DNA of 64,000 nucleotides, from positions 8,742,001 through 8,806,000 of the forward strand of contig OZ231127.1 in the NCBI GenBank assembly GCA_965153355.1. The letters run 5' to 3'. Made by a program: the position numbers and the translations under genes. The stretch is from Flaccisagitta enflata (Eukaryota; Chaetognatha; Sagittoidea; Aphragmophora). The notes under the pieces are model-generated. The model had not been told where the DNA came from and made no database searches. It saw only the letters and a program-made list of their open reading frames with translations. This document shows, in pieces, positions 50,004 to 60,816 of the stretch (its first letter is position 1; every line of letters starts with the position of its first letter).

Positions 50004-50992
50004 GATGAAAGCAGAGATGGCATGGTAACTTTCATGTTATAGCTGTAACGAAGCATACTGTAATTAGATCGGTTTTAAATAGCTTTTCAGGTTCGCTTAA
50101 TCAGCTCATTTGCATATTGTCGTTATCTCCAATTTCGACATATCAGCGCATGAAAAATGTATTTTTGAACCTTCTCCATCATTCTATGATTTATACCTAA
50201 TCTTTCGTCCCCTGTTTTCAATGAAAAATGTCATAGGTGGCCATAAGTTTGAAGAACGACTTCATCGAGTTTCCCTTAATTGCCAGAATCGCGCAAAAAC
50301 GGCGCTGAAATTCGAGCGAAAATTGGCCCATGACATGTCATCTTTAACTAAATAGTTAATTTGCTATTCGATACAAATATTACTTTTTCTTTCATCTAAC
50401 ATCATCAGAAAGGTCTGAAGTCCTCAAAACATATCGAGATGGCATAGTAACTTTCCCATTACTGTATGTATGGGGGTATCTATCTTTACGTTGATAACAG
50501 GATGATGTCTTTTGGATAAGAGTTCCAAATTTAATGGAGAAACCATCATTTTCTTATGGGGTTCTTTTACTTTGTAGGGCAGTCACTGACTGTGTTTTTG
50601 CGCCATAACCTCACACACTGTTCCCATACAGCGACTTAATCAGACTTGAGTGTCTGGGTTGGTGATTGATGGGGAAGTGTTCTCCAATATTATGGGATCA
50701 TCAGCCACTATCTGGTAAGTTTTTTGGAAAGCAAAATTTTCGTAAAACACCCTTTGCTGCCTAGAAGGAAAACCGGGCAGGTGGTCGCTTTTTTATTTTC
50801 ATAGTTTACCTCGTTTTGTTCATAACTTCGGAACGGATTGATCAAAATACCTGGGATTGGACTCGTTTGCAAGATGTTTTGAAGTAAATTACAAAACATA
50901 TATCAAAAATGGGTTGTCACCTTGCAAAAGCTCTCTTGAGGCTGTCAAAAAAGACCTAAATTGTAAGAATTGTCAAAAATGACTACCCATGA
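50004..50992. other. Element H internal sequence
   Basis: 50340-50490 (CCTCAAAACATATCGAGATG) and 50620-50760 (CAGACTTGAGTGTCTGGGTT) are inverted matches to other parts of H. Short open frames here show no domain. Confidence 0.45.
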
Positions 50993-51167
50993 TTTTTAGT
51001 CGCGGACACGCGACTCTACACCTTGCCGTGTCGGTCGGTAGGTCGGTAGGTCGGTCCGTCGGTCCGTCGGTCCGTCGGTCCGTCACATTTTTGAAATCCG
51101 AGCAGTTTTCGCATTACTGCTCCCGCCCAACCGTCCGCGACTGGATTGCCGTGTATCCGGCCTTGTT
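50993..51167 (+). repeat. Family A element, complete, 175 bp
   Basis: TTTTTAGTCGCGGACACGCGACTC start, seven GGTCGGTAGGTC/GGTCCGTC units, CCGAGCAGTTTTCGCATTAC, TGCTCCCGCCCAACCGTCCG and terminal CCGGCCTTGTT. The best full-length plus-oriented reference copy. Confidence 0.93.
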
Positions 51168-51349
51168 TATGTCAAACGCAAGAGTCGTACCTTGCTGTTC
51201 TATAACTGATCCGGGATGACTCATCATTAACTAAGTTGATGATTTGGTACCCAAAGGGCCCATCAACAGAGCTCTTAGGGCCCGAAATTAAAACAAAAAT
51301 ACTTAAATCAATCTAAATATTGACATTCATGTTCATTTCTTAAGTGCAC

Positions 51350-51480
51350 CAACGCACCTTTATCTAAAGCTTCGTCTCTTGGTTGGTTAATTGATTGGCT
51401 GGTTAATTGGTCAGTTGGTCGGTTGGTTGGTTGGTTGGTCAGTTGGTTGTCAATGGCTGGTGAACTGGAACCTAGGAGGC
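51350..51480 (+). repeat. A-related fragment with GGTT run
   Basis: GCACCAACGCACCTTTATCT then GGTCGGTTGGTTGGTTGGTT. It resembles the subfamily at 14010-14250. Truncated. Confidence 0.6.
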
Positions 51481-51732
51481 ATTATTCCCATGAATGATTC
51501 AACAAGCCCATCCCGGCGACTCAATGCGTCATCTGCGTGATTTTTAAAAAAGGCGTGACAAACATATGGGCTGATAGACCAACTGACAGATGGACAAACC
51601 CTCCTATAGGGATATGATGATGCATCTAAAAACCAATGGTGTCTTAAGAATCATGTTGCTTATTTTCTTGATGGTGATTCAATCCTGGGGAGAAAAACGC
51701 GATAAAGCATTTGCTATCACTTTTAGCTATCT

Positions 51733-52691
51733 TTTTTTAGTTGCGTGCTTCGCGACCCTACACCCCGCTATGTCAGTCTGTCTGTTGGTTGGTTGGTTGG
51801 TTGGTGGGTCCCCTTTTAGGCAGGGGCTCAAAGGGGCCGATGACCTATGCTTTCACACAGGAGAAATTTCTCCTTCTCCTTCTTCTTCTTCTGCTTCTCC
51901 TCCTTCCACCCCCTACAAAGCTCATATTGTTGCGTTGAGGCCAAAATTCTAGCCTCAAGGCCCAAACTCTAGCCTTGAAGCTTGAATCCCCACATCAAGG
52001 TTCAAATCCAAGCATAGAGGCTCAAATCCCAGCCTTGAGGCTCAATTCCCAACATCGAGGCTCAAATCCCAGCCTCAAGGCTCAAATCCCAGCCTCAAGG
52101 CTCAAATCCCAGCCTTGAGGCTCAAATCTTGGCCGCAAGACTCAAATTCCAGCCTCAAGGCTCATATTCCATCCTCGAGGCTCACATTCCAACCTCAAGG
52201 CTCAAATCCCAACCTCAAGCCTCAATCGCAACCTCAAGCCTCAAATTCCAGTCGCGAGACTCAAATCACAGCCTCGAGGCTCTAATCACAGCCTCAAGGC
52301 TCAAATCACAGCCTCCAGGCTCAAATTACAGCCTTGAGGCTTAATTCACCGCCTTGAGGCTCAAATCACAGCCTTGAGACTCAATTTCCAGCCTTAGGAC
52401 TCAAATCCTATTATCAATGCTCACTTTCAAGCCTATATCCTCAAAACTTACTAAGCAAAAGTCATCGGCCCCTTAAGAGCCACAGCCCCTCTCAGCATCA
52501 CACAACATTTACTCACATGGGGGCAACGGGTACTGCTGACCATCTAACGCTTTTGCGACTATTTACTTTTTTGGCGTTATTGAGCTTTGATCATACGGCT
52601 GCTGCCCAGATGTTCTAGTGAGTAGTGACCATCTCCAGCACTGCTCCTGCCCACCCGCACGCGACTAGGTCAGCCGTATATCCCGCCTTGT
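51733..52691 (+). repeat. Composite A/B repeat, full-length, 959 bp
   Basis: TTTTTTTAGTTGCGTGCTTC hairpin start, (GGTT)n, core CCCCTTTTAGGCAGGGGCTC, a TTCTCC run, about 25 units of the 20 bp CTCAAATCCCAGCCTCAAGG (51925-52445), a reversed core remnant (AAGTCATCGGCCCCTTAAGA), then the A-type 3' end CTCCTGCCCACCCGCACGCG to CCGCCTTGTT. It shows that the minisatellite is an integral part of one element. Confidence 0.85.
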
Positions 52692-53035
52692 TTCAACTTG
52701 AATATTAGAAACATTTAAACATTTGAATACGCTATTTAGCAGAAAAAATTCACATTAAATTACGTAAGATTGCAGAAAAATTCACATTTGAATATGTAAG
52801 ATTGCAGAAAAAATTCAGAATTTAATATTACAAATTCAATACTCAATTTAACATTGTACAACTTCATGGCCTTCAAAAGCTTTTTGTTGTAGTCAGGGGT
52901 AATTGAATCTTTCCTTGTAGAATTGATGAAGATCGGCGTGTATCGCCTCTCCCGCGCTTTCGTTCCAGAGTGCGGATCCCATGCCTGCGGTTTTATATCG
53001 AGACATATGACTGATCTACCAAAGGACTCTTTTGG
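52692..53035. other. Unassigned sequence
   Basis: Contains duplicated AGATTGCAGAAAAAATTCAC near 52738-52810; nothing else. Confidence 0.4.
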
Positions 53036-53850
53036 ATGTGATCTGATTTAGAAATTTCACTCGTCCATCCTTTGGGTAGCGGCCCCGAAGGGGTCGATGA
53101 CCTTTCACAGATATGGGGAATTTTCTCCGCCTTGTTCTCCTTCTCCTTCTTCTTCTCCTCCCTCGTACCCCCCCTCAAAGCCCAGCCTCTAGGCCCAAAT
53201 TCCAGTCTCGAGGCCCAAATTCCAGTCTTGAGGCCCAAATCTCAGTCTTGGGGCCTAAATCCCAGCCTCAAGGCCTAAATCCTAGCCTCGAGGCCCAAAT
53301 CCCAGCCTGGAGGCCCAGATTCTAGCCTTGAGGCTAGATCTCAACCTCAAGGTCCAAATCCCAGCTTAGAGAGCAAGGTCCCAGCCTCCAGGCTAAGATT
53401 TGTGCCTAGAGGCTGGGATTTGGGCCTTGAGGCAGGGATTTGAGCCTAGAGACTGGAATTTGGGCCTCAAGGCTGGGCTTTGGGGGGGGGATGGTGGAGG
53501 AGGAGAAGGAGGGCCAAAATCAGGCCTGAGACTGCAGAATTGAGGCTCTGGTGGCCAGGGTGGGGGACGGACGGAAGGATGGACGTCTCAAAATTCTCCC
53601 CTGTGTCCTACAGGACATCGGCCCTTTGCTTTGGGGTCGCTGCCCAAAAAGGAGGAGAAAATTCCCCATATGCATATGAGTGAAAGCATAGGTCATCAAC
53701 CCCTTTTGGCCGCGCCCCTGCTTCCCCTTCATTTTCAAGCCCAAACTTAGGCAGGGCACGGGTACCGCTGACCATCTAACACTTTTGCGACTCTCATTGC
53801 TGCATCTGCCTGAATCTCCTTTCAACCTCCGCAGCCCTGTCCCTACTAGC
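53036..53850 (+). repeat. Composite repeat folded back on itself
   Basis: Core GGGTAGCGGCCCCGAAGGGG, then 20 bp units (53172-53390) in one orientation, followed by the same units inverted (53395-53490) up to GGCTGGGCTTTGGGGGGGG, the complement of CCCCCCCTCAAAGCCCAGCC at 53163. A CGGA run and two reversed cores (53600-53720) follow. The transcript could form a hairpin with arms of roughly 80 bp. Confidence 0.8.
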
Positions 53851-53996
53851 TCCTGCGCACCTTACTCATTTTAATGTTTGAATCTAACCAAGCACGATTA
53901 AAATCAGCAATGTATCTTCTGTAATGCAGGTCCATGTCGTAACTGTAGCAACTTGAAACAAGAACGCTCTATTGATTGAAATGTATGCCCCGCAGA

Positions 53997-54357
53997 ATGA
54001 GTGAATGAATAAATGAATGAAAGAATGAATGAAAGAATAAATGCATGAATGAATGAATAGATGAATTGAATGAATAAATGAATGAACAAATAAATGAATG
54101 AATGAACAAACAAACAAACAAACGAATGAATGAATGAATGTATAAAACATGATTACAAAGGAGAAAGAAATATCGATTAAGATTGTTTTCTGAGATCTTA
54201 TGAAAACATGACTGACAGATTGAAATGTATACTGACCAACAAATGGACAGACAAACTGGCAGCCTAACCATGAATGAATGAATAAATAAATGAATAAATG
54301 AATGAATGAATGAATGAATGAATGAATGAATGAATGAATGAATGAATGAATGAATGT
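53997..54357. repeat. (TGAA)n arrays in a direct duplication
   Basis: Arrays at 53997-54140 and 54271-54357. The text between and after them (TAAAACATGATTACAAMGGA, CATGACTGACAGATYGAAAT) is duplicated at about 54140 and 54357. Confidence 0.9.
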
Positions 54358-54589
54358 ATAAAACATGATTACAACGGAGAAAGGAATATTGATTGAGTGT
54401 TTTCAGAGATCTTATGAAAACATGACTGACAGATCGAAATGCAAACTGACCAACGGATGGACAGACAGACAGACAAACTGACAGGCTGACCAAAGGACAG
54501 GCCAATGGACTGGATTCCATTTAGATACGCAAGGACTTCATGATTTGGGGAGGTAAAAAAAATAAAGACACAGATTTCAGTCAGTTAAA

Positions 54590-55252
54590 AGTACTTGGCC
54601 TGTGTTGGAACTCCCTTACAGACTCTCAAAGGGGCTGATATCTCTCATGATGGATTTTTTCATAAAATATAACCAAATATCTTCAAATCGAGACCATCTC
54701 CAAGTATTTTGGCCAATTTGTTAAGAAATTATTCTTGAAACAAGGTAAGCTTTCCATTGTATGGATACCACCACCTGACCTGTTTTTGTTCTTGATGATA
54801 GAGGGCATTTTACGAAAAGTTTGCTTTAAAAAAAACTTACCAAATAGTGAGAGATGTTCCCCACACACCACTGAACACTCCTCCGCCGATCAGTACCGCA
54901 GACACTCAAGTCTGATTAAATCGCTATATGGGAACAGCGTGCTCATTTTTGTCTCGAAGTTATGTACCAACCTGGGAATGGCTATTTTCTTCCATTTTAT
55001 ATTGAAAAAATAGACTAGTTTATGGCGTCTCCTCAAAGAAAATTGTCCGTGTCAAAATTGGTCAAAATTGTGTGCCAGATCTCTGGCATATCACGTTCCC
55101 AGGGCCACACCATTGAGCAGATACTCTACTTGGCCTCGGTTTTTGAGAGTACTACATCTGAGTTATCTCTGTTTCAAATTTCAGCCTTCCCAATGCATTT
55201 TTAGTCTCAATTTTGATCATTTTTCCAGTTCGCCTAATTATGTCAGGGGTGT
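54590..55252. other. Right part of element H
   Basis: CAGACACTCAAGTCTGATTA at 54900 is the inverse of 50650; terminal CCAGTTCGCCTAATTATGTC. Short frames show no transposase motif. Confidence 0.5.
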
Positions 55253-55675
55253 TAGATGTTAATGTTTTGTAAATGATAAATATGTTATAATAGGATAATG
55301 ATTTTTTTTCAATCATTTAAGTCACTGTTTCTAAACCATGCAGAATATAGTGCCAAAGTGCGTTCTATCAAGAAAGCACTCTACAAGTTAAGCCACATTG
55401 TAAAAGTAGTATTTGTGTCATTATCATAAGACCAATCTAATCATCCATTCTTGGACAGGAAGAGAGGGGGTATATCGTATTTTGGGTGCTATCAAACCTT
55501 AACAAGACCATGTGAAAGACAGATAAGGGAGAGAAAGAGAGGAAGAAATAAGGAGAAAAGGAAAGGTAAGGGAAAGATAGTGAGGAAGAAATAAAGAAAA
55601 ACCAAAGGCGAAAGGAACTGACAAACTGGACAGAAGGAAGGCAGACAGAAAGACAGATGTATATACAGACAAGCA
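55253..55675. other. Unassigned, GAGAAAG-rich at 55510-55660
   Basis: Purine-rich degenerate repeat; no gene. Confidence 0.4.
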
Positions 55676-55796
55676 GATTCCCCCTGTGTTCTACAGGACT
55701 TTGTCCCCTTTGGTGCCGCTGCCCTGCTCCCCCTCAACCTAAATCACATACTACTCAAGCAGGGCACAGGTACTGCTGACCATGTATTGCCTTTGG
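55676..55796 (-). repeat. Composite B core, reversed fragment
   Basis: CCCCTGTGTTCTACAGGACT and GGTGCCGCTGCCCTGCTCCC, then GGGCACAGGTACTGCTGACC, which also occurs at 53755 and 52528. Confidence 0.75.
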
Positions 55797-55806
55797 GCTG
55801 CTATTT

Positions 55807-55853
55807 TTTCCTCTCCTTTCTATTTTCCTTCTTTTTCTGCTTCTTCTTCCTCT

Positions 55854-55909
<56 letters not shown>

Positions 55910-55981
55910 TTCTTCTTCTTCTTCTTCTTCTTCTTCTTCTTCTTCTTCTTCTTTTTCTTCTTTCTTCTTCTTCGTCTTCTT
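55807..55981. repeat. (CTT)n microsatellite
   Basis: CTT array with a few CCT and TAT interruptions. Confidence 0.96.
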
Positions 55982-56283
55982 TGGCTTCGCATATCGCTAA
56001 AGAAGACGTATTTATCTCCACCCTTCTTGAGCTGCGTACAGTGTTTAGAGCGGAAAGGAAAGGCCGTCGAGAAGGAAATTACTCTGGCGAACAAAATATT
56101 TTTTTTTTAGGAAGTCGCTCGGAAACCGAGAAAAGAGCTACAGCCGTTTCGGACACGACGACTTTGATCGTCTCTTCATGGATCCAAGAAGAAAATGATC
56201 GGTAATTCTTTTTTTGCCCGACGAGTTGAAGCTGATTCAGGATTTTTTTTTAAGCTTAAAAATTTCTTTTCCTTTTTTCGTAC

Positions 56284-56800
56284 TTAAACGATGTAATAAG
56301 GCAAAGGTAAAGTGCACATGAATAGGTCATGCATTCGAATCATCAATGCTACGCTGAAGGACGCCTCCTCCGTCCTCGATGCCACAGATAACAACACACT
56401 GTCCTCTTTCCGTAATGGCAGGTGCAACAACGCCTTCTCCTCCATCCTCGATTCTACAGACAACGACGCCTCTTTTTCGAACCCCAACGCTACGGACAAC
56501 CGCACCTCTTCCTCCATCCTCAATGCCGCAGACAATAACGCTTCCTCTTCAAGCTTCAAGGAAACCGATGCATCGTCCGCTTCATCTAACCTCACAGACG
56601 TCAAAACGGCTGCGCCGTCTTCATCCTCAGAGAGGAACCTGCCGCTTTCCTCATCCACAACCCCCTTGATGTCATTGCCACTTCCTTTACCCACAACGAC
56701 GGCGTCAAAGCAAGCGTTTCCGTCATCTGTAGAAGCGTGGACAACGCCGCCGCTTAACCCGCCCTCAATGCCTCGGACAACGCCCGTAAAGGCTTACACT
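56284..56800. repeat. 36 bp minisatellite, open on both strands
   Basis: Five or more units with a 36 bp period (56373, 56409, 56445, 56481, 56517) around TCCTCRATGCCACAGACAAC. The plus frame (from 56312) gives Asn/Ser/Thr-rich repeats and the minus frame (from 56694) gives EEEALLSVAL-like repeats. Because 36 is a multiple of three, both frames stay open automatically. Either could be a repeat protein but nothing else supports coding. Confidence 0.6.
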
Positions 56801-56834
56801 AGCCACGGTTCGACATACGTTTTTTTTTGTCTCT

Positions 56835-57108
<274 letters not shown>

Positions 57109-57152
57109 CTTGCCGCCGTGTAAATTTGTATAAAAGGTGTGCGTACGAAGAA

Positions 57153-57720
57153 CTGAAGAAGAAGAAGAAGAAGAAGAAGAAGAAGAAGAAGAAGAAGAAG
57201 AAGAAGAAGAAGAAGAAGAAGAAGAAGAAGAAGAAGAAGAAGAAGAAGAAGAAGAAGAAGAAGAAGAAGAAGAAGAAAAAGAAGAAGAAGAAAAAGAAGA
57301 AGAAAAAGAAGAAGAAAAGAAGAAGAAGAAGAAGAAGAAAAAGAAAGAAAAGAAGAGAAAGAAGAAGAAAGAAAAAGAAAAAGAAAACAAAGAGAAAGAA
57401 GAAGAAAGAAAAAGAAAAAGAAAACGAAGAGAAAGAAGAAGAAAGAAAAAGAAAAAGAAAACGAAGAGAAAGAAGAAGAAAGAAAAAGAAAAAGAAAACA
57501 AAGAGAAAGAAGAAGAAAGAAAAAGAAAAAGAAAACGAAGAGAAAGAAGAAGAAAGAAAAAGAAAAAGAAAACGAAGAGAAAGAAGAAGAAAGAAAAAGA
57601 AAAAGAAAACAAAGAGAAAGAAGAAGAAAGAAAAAGAAAAAGAAAACGAAGAGAAAGAAGAAGAAAGAAAAAGAAGAAGAAAAAAAGAGAAAGAAGAAGA
57701 AAGAAACAAGACCTATAAGT
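57153..57720. repeat. (GAA)n array passing into a 37 bp minisatellite
   Basis: Perfect GAA to about 57275, then degenerate. From 57388 there are about eight units of exactly 37 bp marked by AAAACRAAGAGAAAGAAG (57388, 57425, 57462 and on). A higher-order repeat has thus grown out of the trinucleotide array. Confidence 0.93.
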
Positions 57721-57834
57721 CGGTGAGATTTAAGAAGAAGACTTAGAAAAAGAAAAAGAAAACAATGAGAAAGAAGAAGAAAGAAAATGAAAAAAAAAGG
57801 AAAAAATGAAAACCTAATGAAAAATGAAAAATAA

Positions 57835-58085
57835 CTTAAAATGACTCTGAATAACTTAAAATGACTTAGAATGACTCAAAATGACTTAGAATAACTATTA
57901 ATGACTAAATAAGACTTAAAATGACCTAAGAGTTGACACTTTATTACAAAAAAAGTAAAGTGTGACGGACGGACAGACGGACGGACGGACGGACGGACGG
58001 ACGGACCGACAAAGCGGGGTGTAGAGTCGCGTGCACGCGACTAAAAAAAAATCAAAAAAAGAAGAAAAAAGGCCGGATACACGCC
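57835..58085 (-). repeat. AAATGACTTA array, A hairpin end and start of another A
   Basis: 10 bp units at 57835-57935, (GGAC)n and hairpin GTCGCGTGCACGCGAC with an A-rich tail at 57960-58050, then AAAAGGCCGGATACACGCC at 58066. Confidence 0.82.
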
Positions 58086-58221
58086 CTATCACAGGTGTTA
58101 AAGCAATTGACGACAGAGTTGTCAATTCTCTTGTATCTTGTATGGAAACCAGACTTCACGAAGCCGTTCAGTGACGGAACGGGCAGGCAGGATGTTCGTT
58201 TTTCATTCCGAATTGACAACG

Positions 58222-58574
<353 letters not shown>

Positions 58575-58599
58575 TGTGTCTGTTTGTGCATGTATGAAG

Positions 58600-59017
58600 G
58601 ATGGGCATTTTACACCCACGCCCATCCATCTGCAACAATATTGCAACCTGCTTACTTGTTCTGGCAAAGCTTGCTTTTTGTTCTGTGCATCAGGAGTTGG
58701 GGGTCCCTCAGATCGTTCCACGATCAATCGATACGAAGCATGCAGCTTTCTCAATTGCGGCGTCGGGAGAATTTTGGATAGAAAAAGGACTGGATGGTGT
58801 AAATGAGACCACGTAAGAGAGACAAACAATTTTGGCTGACATAATCAGAAGACGAAAAAAGGAAAGAAAGAAACAAAGAAAGAAGCGGAGAAAGAAAAAG
58901 GAAGGAAGGAATGTAGAAAGGAAGAAAGAAAGAAGGAAGAAAGTTTCTTAGAAAGGAAGACGGAAAGAAAGGATGAAAGATAGAAAGAAAGGATGGATCA
59001 GAGGTGGGAAAAAGAGA
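58600..59017. other. Unassigned, then degenerate GAAA array
   Basis: 58600-58857 has no recognised feature. CCCACGCCCATCCATCTGCAACA at about 58614 resembles the 3' part of a C-type repeat. GAAAGAAAG-rich at 58858-58995. Confidence 0.5.
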
Positions 59018-59243
59018 AAACAAGTGACGCGGGGTCACAATATCGTTGCGGACGGGTAAACAAGGGCAGGCAACCACCATCCAAACCCAACACCCATCTA
59101 ACACCCTTTCCAACACGGACACATAAACAAAAAGTTTAAAAACGCTTGTTTTTCCACTTTTTAACTTGTGCTCACAGACGGACGGACAGACGGACGGATA
59201 GACGGACAGACAAAGCCTCTTATAGAATTGCGTGTCCGCAACT
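59018..59243 (-). repeat. Variant C of family A, complete
   Basis: CAAGTGACGCGGGGTCACAA start, CGTTGCGGACGGGTAAACAA, GACGGACAGACGG units, hairpin ATTGCGTGTCCGCAACTC and an A-rich tail. Confidence 0.87.
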
Positions 59244-59335
59244 CAAAAGCAAAAAGAAATGAAGAAACAAAGAGAAAGAATAATAAACAAGGCCGGTACC
59301 ATCCATTCAAACTACCGCCGGGTGGTTTTAAGTAG

Positions 59336-60246
59336 AGATAGTCTGCCAGCGAATTTGGGGGTGTTCATCAACGGGGAATGAACGCATGTTGCTGAACAAT
59401 GCAATAGATCTGTTCATGAACGACTAAAAAGAGGCTCTTGGCAAACAATTTTGTTCATGGAGGGCCCAAAAAGACCTGTTCATGAACAACCGTTCATTGA
59501 GGGGTAAAAAAAAACATTGCTGAACAGGTAGAAAAAAAAACACTCCACCAATCGTTTTGTTGGTGGAGTGGGTTTTTTACAAATGCTCATCTGGCTGTTG
59601 AAGAACAGCAAAAAAAGTTTTTTGATAGCAGTTTTGAGCATCTAGTTTAATCTAACAAAGAGTTCATTAAGGAAACTTTTTTGACTCTTCATGAATGGCA
59701 GGGTTAAAAGATATTTTGTTAGAGATGACGTGATCTTAGGAATATGTTCATCAATACTGCTTTTTGGCTGTACATGAATAGCAAAATTTCATTGAGTGGA
59801 TAAAAAATCCAGTGATTGAGTATCTTTTATGGGTAGATATGAAAGAGATTTTTTTGCAATAAATAGATTAGACTTGACACTAGCTTCATAATTCTTAAAC
59901 CTTAAATGATGCTTATCTGGCTGTTCATTAAATACTAAATTTTACCTTTTGATGAACAGTTTTGTTCATTGAGTAGATAAATGTTACAGTAAAGACTGAA
60001 GATAATACACATTGGGTATGAAGATATTTTGTCATAAGTGGAGTTAATTACCACTCCACCAACAAAATTATTGGTGGAGTGGATTTTTTAGCCGTTCATG
60101 AATGCACTTTTTATGGCCCTCTCTGAACAAAATCATTGAGCAAAGGTTTTTTTCATTGTGTTCATCAAAACCTGTATGGCATTGTTGCTGAACAGGCGTT
60201 CATTCCCCGCTGCTGAACGCACCCAAATTCGCTGGCGGACTACCTG
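59336..60246. mobile_element. Element I, MULE-like, 911 bp
   Basis: About 48 bp inverted ends share GTCYGCCAGCGAATTTGGG and CGGGGAATGAACG. TTTAAGTAG, 9 bp, flanks both sides (59327-59335, 60247-60255), the size typical of Mutator-like elements. The right end of J shows the empty form of the same site, TTTTGAGTAGTACTCTG when read on the minus strand. The interior is full of TGTTCATGAACA-type motifs and two CCACTCCACCAA...TTGGTGGAGTGG hairpins. No coding region. Confidence 0.8.
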
Positions 60247-60642
60247 TTTAAGTAGTACTCTGAATTTTTTGCTTGTTTTCACTCTGGATGGACTTCTTGA
60301 ATTAGGATCCAGTTTCAAAGAAATCTTTCTTGTAGCGCTTTTTGAAAAAAGTCCAAAATTGATTATATTTCATCATATTCTGCTTTCAGAATTTATAGAG
60401 CCAATAGAAACTACTTTTTGATAAGAGATTAATATTCCTGACGAAATTTCCTTTCGTTTGATAGGTCGCACTATATATTTTGGAAATAGAATAAAATTTT
60501 CAGTTTTTTAGCCACCGTTGCAAAATGTAATGATGGTTAAAAAATTGTAAATTTCATTTCCTTATAAAAAATATACTGTGTGACCTGTCAAATGAAAGGA
60601 AATTTCATCAGGAATTCAAATATGCTATCTAAAAACACTTTC

Positions 60643-60816
60643 TAACAAGGCCGGATACACGGCCAATACCAGTTGCGGACGGGTGGGCAGGGGCGGAAAC
60701 GCATGTTTTCACACTTTTCTACTTGTGTTCACGGACGAACGGACAGATGGACCAAATGATGGATGGACGGACGGACGGACAAAGGCTTTTAAAGAGTTGC
60801 GTGTCCGCTACTAAAA
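60643..60816 (-). repeat. Family A element inside element J
   Basis: Starts AACAAGGCCGGATACACGGC and ends AGTTGCGTGTCCGCTACTAAAAA. Complete, inserted in the interior of J. Confidence 0.88.

Larger units (their letters stand above)
46779..55252. mobile_element. Element H ends, enclosing 8.4 kb of nested insertions
   Basis: The left end ACACCCCTGACAAAATTAGG continues CGAACTGG. The right end carries the complement CCAGTTCGCCTAATTATGTC and AGGGGTGT. TA adjoins both (46777-46778, 55253-55254). 46940-47070 is inverted relative to 50340-50490, and 50620-50760 relative to 54800-54940. So H, or two rearranged H copies, forms the backbone into which A, C, G, F and composite repeats were inserted. Unity as a single insertion is inferred. 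Confidence 0.5.

Noticed and set aside
50993-51167. Family A considered as a Helitron because of its terminal hairpin and the CTAA after it.
   Set aside because: The hairpin stem includes the CT of CTAA, there is no TC start at the other end and no fixed A/T insertion point.
51990-52015. GGTTCAAATCC matches the pol III B-box consensus, suggesting a tRNA-derived SINE.
   Set aside because: It is one variant unit inside the 20 bp tandem array; there is no A-box at the right distance and no cloverleaf.
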